DNA of 64,000 bases from Coprobacter secundus (GTDB lineage Bacteria; Bacteroidota; Bacteroidia; Bacteroidales; Coprobacteraceae). Positions 46,386 through 53,681 of this stretch are shown piece after piece. Position numbers and translations under genes: made by a program. Positions within the stretch are counted from its first letter, which is position 1; the number at the start of each line of letters is the position of its first letter. Location: the NCBI GenBank assembly GCA_000803105.1, contig JTDA01000011.1, forward strand, positions 1 to 64,000. The letters are read 5' to 3'. Below the pieces are notes generated by a model that made no database searches, was not told the DNA's origin, and saw nothing but the letters and a program-made list of their open reading frames with translations.

Positions 46386-46443
46386 ACTGAAAATATAATC
46401 TTCCAATGAAGAATATCAGAAAAGGTATCATATAGCCTTTTTT

Positions 46444-46603
46444 AGTACCTATTTATGCTTTTCCCCAATGACGTCGAGGCTTTCTTTTCTTTCTCTTTCG
46501 GGGTGTTTCCCCTGTTTGTATTCGCCAAATAGCCCGCTATCTTCTTCATAAAATTTCAAAAAAAATTCTCAAAGCCTGTTCGAGTAAAAGCCAAACAGGT
46601 TCT
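46444..46603 (+). repeat. Dispersed TIR repeat, copy E
   Basis: The left end AGTACCTATTTATGCTTTTCC and right end (reverse complement AGAACCTGTTTGGCTTTTAC) match each other, including a GCTTTT variant in place of the AATTTT of other copies. The core TGTATTCGCCAAATAGCCCG is present. Confidence 0.75.
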
Positions 46604-46649
46604 TTCTTTCACTTCCTTCTTTCCAAACCCCACTCCATCACTTATAGTA

Positions 46650-46706
46650 TAAAAAATGGAAGAAGCTATTTCGGAGCCGGTTGTAGGCTCCGAAATAGCT
46701 TCTTCC
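46650..46706 (-). terminator. Terminator of tig
   Basis: A perfect 21-bp stem (46658-46678 with 46686-46706) has a 7-nt loop. On the minus strand a T6 tract follows. Confidence 0.9.
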
Positions 46707-46724
46707 TATTCTATGCAATATGCA

Positions 46725-48083
46725 TTATTTATTTTCAAACATTTTATAGAAATCTTCGGCAGAAATTTCTTTTTCATTTAATGTTACCGTATTCTTGATA
46801 GTAGCTGTAATCTTTTCTTCAACAGCACGGTCTGCCACATTGCGAGCCGTATTTTTATCTTTCAGCATATCGGCTGCATACTTGTCGAGCAAATCAGCAG
46901 GAACATTCATCATGCCATATTGGGCAAATTGTACTTGTGTCGCTTTACGAGCCATGGCACGAATATCTGCGTCTTCAACTTTGATATCGAAATTCTTAAC
47001 GATTTGTTCTTTTATCAGGTGCCATTTCAAATCAGGAACCATTTTCGGATATTCTTCTTCAACAGATTCGGCTGTTCTTTTTTCTCCGGTAGCGACCAAC
47101 CAACGTTTGAGGAATGCTTCCGGTAATTCAATGTCTCCTACTTTCTTCTCGATAGCGGCACGGGCATCGATAGAGAACTTATAATCGCTCTCGGGTTTCA
47201 ATTGCTCAGCCAGCATTTCACGTACTTTAGCAACATATTCTTCTTCGGTCTTTACCGTATCTTTACCAAATACTTCATCGAAAAGAGTCTGTCCCATCTC
47301 TGCCGGCTTGAATCCTGTAATTCCGGTCACTTCCATTTCGAAATCACTTTTTACATTGGCTGCTTCTTCTTTAGAGATATGCAGCATAGATGCCAGCTCT
47401 ACTTCAAGGCCGTTGCATGTGTTTGACGGATTAAATACTACTTTGTCACCCACTTTCACTCCGGCAAATTTCGGCTTTTCTTCCTCGTTCTTAAAATATG
47501 CAGGAGAAAGGACAGTGCTTTCAACGACAATACCCCCTTCTTTTACGTTGCCGTTCTCGTCGAGCTCAACCATCTTGCCACGAATCATGTCTTTCTCACC
47601 GGCAACCTCAACTTCTTCCTGAGTTCCGTATCTACCGGCCAACGATTCGCATTGTTTCTTTACCATATCATCATCTACTTTGATGTTATAGTAATCTATT
47701 TTGTCTTTTTTCGAAAGTTTCACTTCAATCTCAGGAGCCAAAGCAATATCAAATAAAAATTCAAAATCTTCCTGTGTATCGAAGTTTACTTCTTTCTGGT
47801 CGGCAGAAGGTAGAGGTTCGCCCAATACATTGAGTTTATTTTCTTTGATATAATTGAACAATTGTTCAGAAACCAACTTATTAATTTCTTCGATTAAAGC
47901 CGATTTTCCAAACATTTTCTTTATCATCCCAGCCGGAACCATACCTTTACGGAATCCCGGGATATTTGCTTTTTGACGATAAGCACGCAATGCTTTATCT
48001 ACTTTTTCCTGATAATCCGCTTTTGCAATCTCTATTTTGATTACAGCGTTTACTTTGTCAATGTTCTGTTGTGAAACGTTCAT
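46725..48083 (-). CDS. tig: Trigger factor
   Basis: 452 residues. The N-terminal ribosome-binding domain contains FRKGMVPAGMIKKMFG, where the GFRKG-type signature binds ribosomal protein L23. A middle FKBP-like domain is present but poorly conserved (from about residue 150), as is common in Bacteroidetes. The C-terminal chaperone arms follow. It is the ribosome-associated folding chaperone. A consensus promoter lies about 110 bp upstream and a strong terminator after it. Confidence 0.95.
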   Translation of the reverse strand: MNVSQQNIDKVNAVIKIEIAKADYQEKVDKALRAYRQKANIPGFRKGMVPAGMIKKMFGKSALIEEINKLVSEQLFNYIKENKLNVLGEPLPSADQKEVNFDTQEDFEFLFDIALAPEIEVKLSKKDKIDYYNIKVDDDMVKKQCESLAGRYGTQEEVEVAGEKDMIRGKMVELDENGNVKEGGIVVESTVLSPAYFKNEEEKPKFAGVKVGDKVVFNPSNTCNGLEVELASMLHISKEEAANVKSDFEMEVTGITGFKPAEMGQTLFDEVFGKDTVKTEEEYVAKVREMLAEQLKPESDYKFSIDARAAIEKKVGDIELPEAFLKRWLVATGEKRTAESVEEEYPKMVPDLKWHLIKEQIVKNFDIKVEDADIRAMARKATQVQFAQYGMMNVPADLLDKYAADMLKDKNTARNVADRAVEEKITATIKNTVTLNEKEISAEDFYKMFENK

Positions 48084-48194
48084 TCTTTCGAATTATTTAA
48101 TTAAAACTATTTTTTTCGTCCAAAATCATTGCCCCAAAGAAAAAAACGGCATAAAATATATATACCTTATATTCTCTTCGCACTTTTGGCAGCG

Positions 48195-48225
48195 CAAAAG
48201 TAATTTTATTCTTTCGATATTCAAA
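48195..48225 (-). promoter_or_regulatory. Promoter of tig
   Basis: On the minus strand TTTG (48222-48225), 19 bp, TACTTTTG (48195-48202) is an exact consensus match. Confidence 0.8.
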
Positions 48226-48276
48226 CAGGTTTTACAATTTTATTGCAAAAACTTGACGTAATTATGTGAAAATAGT

Positions 48277-48454
48277 TGGAGCCGGCTTAAATTTTCCGAT
48301 AAAAAAATTCTGTCAACTCTTCTTGGTATTTCCCTCCGGCCATTTTTCTTGTTTGCATTCGTCAAATAACCCGCTATTATCTTTATACAAACAAAAAAAT
48401 CAACTTCAAAATAAATTTTCAACCCCAGTTCGAGCAAAACTTAAAATCAGTTCT
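48277..48454 (+). repeat. Dispersed TIR repeat, copy F
   Basis: The left end GGAGCCGGCTTAAATTTTCC and right end (reverse complement AGAACTGATTTTAAGTTTTG) are related. The core TTTGCATTCGTCAAATAACC followed by CGCTATTATC is close to copies A, E and G. It lies upstream of tig and of the second RRM gene. Confidence 0.7.
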
Positions 48455-48625
48455 TATCTTGAAAAAAAATTTCACTTTTGCTTGTACATCCAAATTTTAT
48501 CTTTTTCTTTGTATCCGAATAAGAGCTGGTTTGCTCTATGTTGAACTCCTCATGTAATTTTACGTGAATTAATAAACTTTTTCAGACCCGCCTGTTCTAA
48601 AATTACTATTTTAATTTATTTTTTT

Positions 48626-48871
48626 ATGAACATTTACATTGGAAACCTTAACTATCGTGTTAGGGAAGCTGACTTGCAGCAAGTGATGGAAGAGTACGGT
48701 GCCGTAGATTCTGTCAAAATCATCAAAGACCGTGAAACAGGCAAATCTAAAGGATTCGGTTTTGTCGAAATGGGAAATGATGCTCAGGCAAAGCAAGCTA
48801 TTGAAGAGCTTAACGGAGCCGAATACGAAGGTCGCACCATGATTGTGAAAGAAGCTCGCCCAAGAGCTTAA
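48626..48871 (+). CDS. Single-RRM RNA-binding protein (second of two)
   Basis: 81 residues with RNP2 (IYIGNL) and RNP1 (KGFGFVEM). It is strongly similar to the protein at 13594-13839, with differences mainly in the loops (VREADLQQVMEEYGAVDSVK). It is likely an abundant cytosolic RNA chaperone or regulator. It has a 150-bp leader after repeat copy F, and a terminator follows. Confidence 0.9.
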   Translation: MNIYIGNLNYRVREADLQQVMEEYGAVDSVKIIKDRETGKSKGFGFVEMGNDAQAKQAIEELNGAEYEGRTMIVKEARPRA

Positions 48872-48960
48872 GGACCTCGTTCCTCATTTGTAAGACCCTA
48901 AAGTCTATGCAAGTCTATACAGAAAAAGAAAATGACTTACTATGACTTAATAAAAAAATA

Positions 48961-48995
48961 AAGTGGTTCTAATTTTCTGAACCACTTATTTTTTT
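48961..48995 (+). terminator. Terminator of the second RRM gene
   Basis: AAGTGGTTC (48961-48969) pairs with GAACCACTT (48979-48987), followed by ATTTTTTT. Confidence 0.9.
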
Positions 48996-49110
48996 GAATT
49001 CAAAGACAAACGTTTATCCCGGAAAAAATTCGGATTATAGCCATAATATAAACAGTCATTTCTCTACTACGGGTGCTTCCCATTACCGACAATGTTTCCA
49101 ATATAGGCTA

Positions 49111-49275
49111 AGAACCTATATAAAATTTTCAATAAAGGTAATTCTGTCTGGTCTTTTTTGCCTTTTTATTGGGCCTGTTTTTCCCGTTTTCATTCATCAA
49201 ACAACCCGCTATAATTATAAAAACTGAAAAATATTTTCTAATTCTGTATGCTAACCTGTGCAAAATTTGGACTCT
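49111..49275 (+). repeat. Dispersed TIR repeat, copy G
   Basis: The left end AGAACCTATATAAAATTTTC and right end (reverse complement AGAGTCCAAATTTTGC) form the inverted repeat. The core CCCGTTTTCATTCATCAAAC followed by AACCCGCTATAATTATA is well kept. Its right end overlaps the stop codon of the 48-residue membrane protein gene by two bases. Confidence 0.75.
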
Positions 49276-49420
49276 AAACATCCAATCCTTTATTTTTTTT
49301 CTGCCTCCTGTCCCGCTCCCGCTTTCTCATGTATTGTGAGATAAGAATATATACCAAGCCTCCTATTATCAATATGCCGGCTCCCCAATACAACAAGTAA
49401 ATCTCTTCTATTATTTTCAT
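49274..49420 (-). CDS. 48-residue single-pass membrane protein
   Basis: An open frame of 48 codons starts 55 bp after the beta-lactamase stop. The product begins MKIIEEIYLLYWGAGILIIG and has one membrane helix (about residues 8-28). A strongly basic tail with many Arg and Lys residues (MRKRERDRRQKKNKG) points to a cytosolic C-terminus. The layout, a TM helix followed by a positive tail, is typical of real small membrane proteins. It is probably co-transcribed with the beta-lactamase gene. I do not recognise a family. Confidence 0.6.
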   Translation of the reverse strand: MKIIEEIYLLYWGAGILIIGGLVYILISQYMRKRERDRRQKKNKGLDV

Positions 49421-49474
49421 AATCTGTTTTGTTTAACAGTAAGTATTAGGATAACATCCGATATGTATGAATGT

Positions 49475-50365
49475 TCATTTTGTCCGAGTATAAAAATCAT
49501 ATACGTGACGAGATATTTGCGAGATGATACCGGCAATCGTCTTGTCATCTTCGTCAGCATCCATGACAAAAACGGCAATTGTATATCTTTTTCCATCGGG
49601 CAGTTGTACAAAGGCTAAGTCATTATCCGCAATTTTGGTTCCTCGTGCTGTTCTGGAAGAGCTTCCGGTCTTATGTCCCATAATAACTCCTGACGGCAGA
49701 CCTCCTTTTATCTTGTCGGCTCCGGTCGATGTACATATCAGAAGATTTTCAAGAAAATCGGAAAGTGAAACGGAGAACAGCTTATTTCTCAGGAATATAT
49801 CCATAACTTTGGCTGCTTCCAACGGGGTAGTCCAATTTGCTCTCTCGGCATCGACTGATGTATGCATTTCGTTTTCGTCGAACTGTATGACAATCTTCTC
49901 AATGCCTAATCCTTTCATGTATTTTTCTGTCTTGCCAGTCCCCCCGAAATGTTTGAACAATATATCGCAAGCATTATTGTCACTCAACGTTATACTGTAC
50001 CTCAAAAGTTCGGCAACCGTCATGTCGAAATTGCCTTGTGGGACAGAGTCTCTTAAAGGGCTGTAGGTATCGGGATGTAAATCGGATTTTTTTACAAAGA
50101 TTTCGGTATCGAGCGGCAAGCCTCCGGAATCCAAATCATTCAATACGGATAGTGCTTGATGAAATTTAAAGACACTCATCATCGGATACCGATATTCATT
50201 ATTCAAGGTAAGGGTATCTTTACCGTCATATATCACGGCTACTCCTACCCTGGCCTTTTTGTCCCGAATCACGGCTTCCAATTCTTTTCTCAACTCGTTT
50301 TGCGAAAATGCAACAGATGCTCCCCAACAACAAAACAGTAATGCAGCAACAATAATTCTTTTCAT
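49475..50365 (-). CDS. Class A beta-lactamase, subclass A2 type
   Basis: 296 residues from the ATG opening a signal peptide (MKRIIVAALLFCCWGASVAF). S64-V-F-K67 is the nucleophile motif, SDN is at 128-130, a Glu-containing omega loop is near residue 166 (DENEMH) and KTG is at 232-234. The long insertions and the SVDAERANWTTP block match the Bacteroidota group of CfxA, CepA and PER-like enzymes. It should hydrolyse penicillins and cephalosporins in the periplasm. No mobile element flanks it, so it looks like a resident chromosomal gene. Confidence 0.9.
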   Translation of the reverse strand: MKRIIVAALLFCCWGASVAFSQNELRKELEAVIRDKKARVGVAVIYDGKDTLTLNNEYRYPMMSVFKFHQALSVLNDLDSGGLPLDTEIFVKKSDLHPDTYSPLRDSVPQGNFDMTVAELLRYSITLSDNNACDILFKHFGGTGKTEKYMKGLGIEKIVIQFDENEMHTSVDAERANWTTPLEAAKVMDIFLRNKLFSVSLSDFLENLLICTSTGADKIKGGLPSGVIMGHKTGSSSRTARGTKIADNDLAFVQLPDGKRYTIAVFVMDADEDDKTIAGIISQISRHVYDFYTRTK

Positions 50366-50459
50366 TTCGTCTTTTCGTTTGATTTCAGCCGTCGAAAGTA
50401 AAAAGAATATTTGCAATTTCAGCAAATATTATCTCTAATAAAATATTTTTATATATAAA

Positions 50460-50507
50460 TTCCGGTCGTATTATCGGATTGGGAAATTCTACGATATACG
50501 ACCGGAA
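50460..50507 (-). terminator. Hairpin after dps
   Basis: TTCCGGTCGTAT (50460-50471) pairs perfectly with ATACGACCGGAA (50496-50507). The loop is long and the T-tract modest (TTTATAT). Confidence 0.6.
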
Positions 50508-50556
50508 CATTCTTAGCAGTCATTTTCCTGATTCAGTTGTACTGAGTCTGTATCGT

Positions 50557-51030
50557 TTACGATTTATAGGCATTTATCATCCAAACTAATTTTTCCTGTT
50601 CTTTCAGATAATCGCTCATCAGAGAAACCGTAACTTCATCTCCTGCTTCAGAGGCATCGGACAATAGTTGTCTTTCTTTGGATATAATGTAAGACAAAGT
50701 CTCCAAAATATTTTTCAACGCTTCATCGGCACTATCGACATAACCGGATTCTTTTACACCTGAGGCTTTTAAATATTCGCTGAAATTATGGCTCGGAACT
50801 CCGCCCAGCATCAAGATGCGTTCGGCAATCTCGTCGACTTTCTCTGCCGTGTCATCATACATTTTCTCGAACTGGCTATGCAATACGAAAAACGATTTGC
50901 CTTTGATGTTCCAGTGAAAGCCTCTCAGGTTGGTATAATATACCTGAAAATCGGCTAATAAGTGTTGCAAACCTGTCACTACGTTCTCTACTTTTTTTGT
51001 ATCCAATTGGATATAGTCTAATGTTTTCAT
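50557..51030 (-). CDS. dps: DNA starvation/stationary phase protection protein Dps
   Basis: 157 residues, a ferritin-like four-helix subunit that forms 12-mers, oxidises iron with peroxide and shields DNA. The ferroxidase ligands are in YYTNLRGFHWNIKG and FEKMYDDTAEKVDEIAERIL. It is divergent from oxyR, with a consensus promoter facing it and a second promoter facing oxyR in the same 124-bp gap. Control by OxyR is established for dps in B. fragilis and likely here. Confidence 0.95.
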   Translation of the reverse strand: MKTLDYIQLDTKKVENVVTGLQHLLADFQVYYTNLRGFHWNIKGKSFFVLHSQFEKMYDDTAEKVDEIAERILMLGGVPSHNFSEYLKASGVKESGYVDSADEALKNILETLSYIISKERQLLSDASEAGDEVTVSLMSDYLKEQEKLVWMINAYKS

Positions 51031-51070
51031 CTTTTCTGATTTTTTAATTGTACTTGTTATTTGTTTGTTA

Positions 51071-51102
51071 CAAAGATATGCTCCTATATTTAATAAATCA
51101 AA
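51071..51102 (-). promoter_or_regulatory. Promoter of dps
   Basis: On the minus strand TTTG (51099-51102), 20 bp, TATCTTTG (51071-51078) is an exact consensus match, 41 bp before the dps start. Confidence 0.8.
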
Positions 51103-51113
51103 CTGATAATTTC

Positions 51114-51121
51114 TATCTTTG
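51114..51121 (+). promoter_or_regulatory. -7 box of oxyR
   Basis: TATCTTTG is exact, with TTTA at the -33 position. It lies 33 bp before the oxyR ATG and only 11 bp from the -33 of the dps promoter, so one bound regulator could affect both. Confidence 0.65.
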
Positions 51122-51154
51122 CATAGATAAAATCTATTAATATATCGTTACTAA

Positions 51155-52081
51155 ATGAATATACAGCAATTGGAATATATTGTAGCCGTAGAGGAATATC
51201 AACATTTCGGGAAAGCGGCCGAGCATTGCCGGGTAACACAACCGACATTGAGTATGATGATACAAAAACTGGAGGAGGAACTGGATATAAAGTTATTTGA
51301 CAGAAGTGTGCAACCGGTACGACCGACGGGTGCCGGGACAAAAATCATAGAACAGGCTCGAAAGGTTCTGCATCAGGTATCTCTTATAAAGGATATAGGC
51401 CATGAGGAAAAACATAATCTTTCCGGGACGTTCCGCATTGCCGTATTGCCTACCGTAGCGCCTTACCTATTGCCGCGCTTCTTTCCTCAATTATTAAAAA
51501 AATATCCGGTTATCGATATCAGGATGCTGGAAATGAAAACTTCGGACAGTATAAATTCCTTGCTAACTAATAGAACAGATGCTATCATCATCGCTACTCA
51601 TATAGAGAACAAAGACTTGGTTGTATATCCTCTATATTATGAAGAATTTTACGGGTATATATCCAATAATGAAGCTATATTCAAAAATGAACTGATAAGA
51701 ACTTCTGATATTGACGGGGAACATCTTTGGCTCTTGGACGAGGGGCATTGTTTCAGAGACCAACTGGTAAGATTTTGCCAAATGGACAACGTGAGGATGC
51801 ATCAAATTGCATATAAACTGGGCAGCCTCGAAACTTTTATGAGAATGGTGGAAAGCGGAAACGGTATGACCTTTATTCCCGAACTTGCCACCTATCAGCT
51901 CGATGACCGACAGAAGCAACTGGTTCGGCCGTTTGCCATTCCCAGACCGACTCGACAAATATTTCTTATAACCCGGTCTGATTTCGTACGTCATGAATTG
52001 CTAAACTTATTTATAAAAAGTCTGAAAGAGACGATACCTGAAGAGATGTTGACGCTGAAAAATACGCAAAAACTGGTTTAG
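51155..52081 (+). CDS. oxyR: Peroxide-sensing LysR-type regulator OxyR
   Basis: 308 residues. The N-terminal LysR winged helix contains FGKAAEHCRVTQPTLSMMIQ. The regulatory domain has C199 and C208 in HCFRDQLVRFC, the same residue numbers and spacing as the redox cysteines of E. coli OxyR. It should form a disulfide in response to H2O2 and activate dps, catalase and other defence genes. It is divergent from dps. Confidence 0.95.
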   Translation: MNIQQLEYIVAVEEYQHFGKAAEHCRVTQPTLSMMIQKLEEELDIKLFDRSVQPVRPTGAGTKIIEQARKVLHQVSLIKDIGHEEKHNLSGTFRIAVLPTVAPYLLPRFFPQLLKKYPVIDIRMLEMKTSDSINSLLTNRTDAIIIATHIENKDLVVYPLYYEEFYGYISNNEAIFKNELIRTSDIDGEHLWLLDEGHCFRDQLVRFCQMDNVRMHQIAYKLGSLETFMRMVESGNGMTFIPELATYQLDDRQKQLVRPFAIPRPTRQIFLITRSDFVRHELLNLFIKSLKETIPEEMLTLKNTQKLV

Positions 52082-52091
52082 GAATTACTCT

Positions 52092-52928
52092 TCATAACAT
52101 TTGCAAGGGTATTTTTTGACTCGGTACAGGAAAGGCTTCATCCAATCGGGATAAGTCGCTTTGGGTAAGGTGTATCGACAGACTTTTATAATTCTCGAGG
52201 ACATGCTTCTTGGTAGAAGCTTTCGGAATAGCAATAACGCCCGGCCGACGCAATACCCAAGCCAATGCAATCTGAGCGGGTGTCGCAGAATGGAGCAATG
52301 CAATCTCTTGTAATACAGGATGCTTAAGCAGACGCCCTTGTTCTACGGGAGAATAGGCTATTACCGGAATGTGCCTATTATTGCACCACGGCATCAGGTC
52401 GTATTCTATTCCTCTACGGGTCAGGTTGTACAACACTTCATCTGCTGCACAGGTGTTTCCTTCGGGTATCGCATAGAAATTTTCCATTTCAAGCACATCC
52501 ATATTACTTACTCCCCATTGGAGGATTTTCCCCTCTTGCTGTAACGAGAGCATAGCTTCCACCGTTTCTTCAAAGGGGAAAGGACCTTCCCAATGCAACA
52601 AATAGAGGTCTATATAATCAGTCTTCAACCTTTTTAAGGAATTCTCGCAAGCTCTCCGAGTCCCCTGGCAATTTGCATTTGAAGGTAAAACTTTAGAAAT
52701 CAGAAATACATTATCCCTAATACCTTCAATTGCTTCAGCCACTAACTTCTCTGAACGTCCCGAACCATACATCTCGGCTGTATCAATGACCGTCATACCC
52801 AATTCTATGCCTGTGCGTAATGCTTTTATCTCTTCTTGTTTATTCAAAAGGGAGTCGCCCATATTCCAAGTACCTTGCCCTAATGCCGGTACGACTTTTC
52901 CATTGGGAAAAATAACTACGTTTTTCAT
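52092..52928 (-). CDS. Aldo/keto reductase
   Basis: 278 residues. TIM-barrel oxidoreductase with the catalytic set Asp and Tyr in VIDTAEMYGSGRSEK, Lys in FLISKVLPSN and His in YLLHWEGPFP. The NADPH-binding end is GVIAIPKASTKKHVLENY. The substrate is unknown; the family reduces many aldehydes and ketones. It is convergent with oxyR (10-bp gap). Confidence 0.85.
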   Translation of the reverse strand: MKNVVIFPNGKVVPALGQGTWNMGDSLLNKQEEIKALRTGIELGMTVIDTAEMYGSGRSEKLVAEAIEGIRDNVFLISKVLPSNANCQGTRRACENSLKRLKTDYIDLYLLHWEGPFPFEETVEAMLSLQQEGKILQWGVSNMDVLEMENFYAIPEGNTCAADEVLYNLTRRGIEYDLMPWCNNRHIPVIAYSPVEQGRLLKHPVLQEIALLHSATPAQIALAWVLRRPGVIAIPKASTKKHVLENYKSLSIHLTQSDLSRLDEAFPVPSQKIPLQML

Positions 52929-53130
52929 CTATATGTCTTTTACTTATTACAATATATTAAAAGATAAGCTCTCCTTCCGGTTCATTTTTTTTAAATAATT
53001 CACTTTTCAGTCATTTTTACACTGTTTCAAAGTCACAAATAATTATTGATATTAAAGACATCTTCTAAAGAAATTCTCAAAAGCGGCTGAAACCGATAAA
53101 GGCAATATCCGGAAAAGAAATGCTGATAAA

Positions 53131-53195
53131 ACAAAAATGGTTGTCTCACGACAACCAATCTTTGTTAACCTTAAATCTAAATACCATGAAAAACA
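53131..53195 (-). ncRNA. Candidate ~65-nt small RNA
   Basis: The minus strand has an ideal promoter, a predicted start at about 53195, an unstructured 5' part (GTGTTTTTCATGGTATTTAG and on to GGTTAACAAAG) and then a perfect hairpin TGGTTGTC-GTGA-GACAACCA (53138-53157) ending in TTTTTGTTT. That is a complete transcription unit too short for a protein. The first AUG, in CATGG, opens only a very short frame. It may act as a base-pairing regulator or a stable decay product; its target is unknown. Confidence 0.6.
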
Positions 53196-53200
53196 CAGTG

Positions 53201-53232
53201 CAAATATAAAAGGGTAATTTGTATTTTACAAA
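53201..53232 (-). promoter_or_regulatory. Promoter of the candidate sRNA
   Basis: On the minus strand TTTG (53229-53232), 20 bp, TATATTTG (53201-53208) is an exact consensus match, with no protein gene downstream for more than 270 bp. Confidence 0.75.
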
Positions 53233-53681
53233 TATAAATATAAAAAAACGAGTTATATTAACATTATTTGAGTGAAATATGATTCTAAATTAACATTTCA
53301 TTTGGGTTGAATTATTTTTTACGGTTCAACGATTTTTTTCTTATTGAACTAATAAAGATTTTTCCCCGGTCTATCTCCCCCGTTCCTGTATATCACGCGG
53401 ACCAACGCGCTTTATCAGAATAGAAAAGCTCTCTTGAAAACTGTCATAAAAATATCATTTTCAGAATACACTGTTTCCCTTTACCAATTTGTCCGATGAA
53501 AATATTTATCCTCAATAGGCAGGAAAGATTCCTGAAGATAATAAAAATATATTCATTCCAAATCTTGTATTGCAGTGCCCTCTGAAACTCAGAAACTCAC
53601 CATCCCTTCCCAAGAAAATAACTCGATACTACTCTTTATCATTGCCTGCTTTAATAAGATTTTTAACCTTGAAACTACGGA

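Larger units (their letters stand above)
46386..46724. other. Convergent intergenic region with repeat and terminator
   Basis: There is no gene between the omega-amidase gene and tig. It holds repeat copy E (46444-46603) and the tig terminator (46650-46706). Confidence 0.7.
52929..53681. other. Long intergenic region with a candidate sRNA gene
   Basis: No protein gene is supported. It holds a small RNA candidate (53131-53195) with its promoter (53201-53232). A weaker hairpin, GTTGAA/TTCAAC, followed by a plus-strand T7 run lies near 53310-53340. The rest, 53341-53681, is probably the 3' untranslated region of the sugar-acid operon; no clear terminator was found there. Confidence 0.6.

Noticed and set aside
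53182..53207. Short plus-strand frame ATGAAAAACACA... next to the hairpin, a possible leader peptide
   Set aside because: No gene lies downstream on the plus strand, and the promoter and terminator on the minus strand explain the block better as an sRNA gene.
53307..53340. GTTGAA/TTCAAC hairpin followed by a plus-strand T7 run
   Set aside because: No plus-strand gene precedes it and the stem is only 6 bp.
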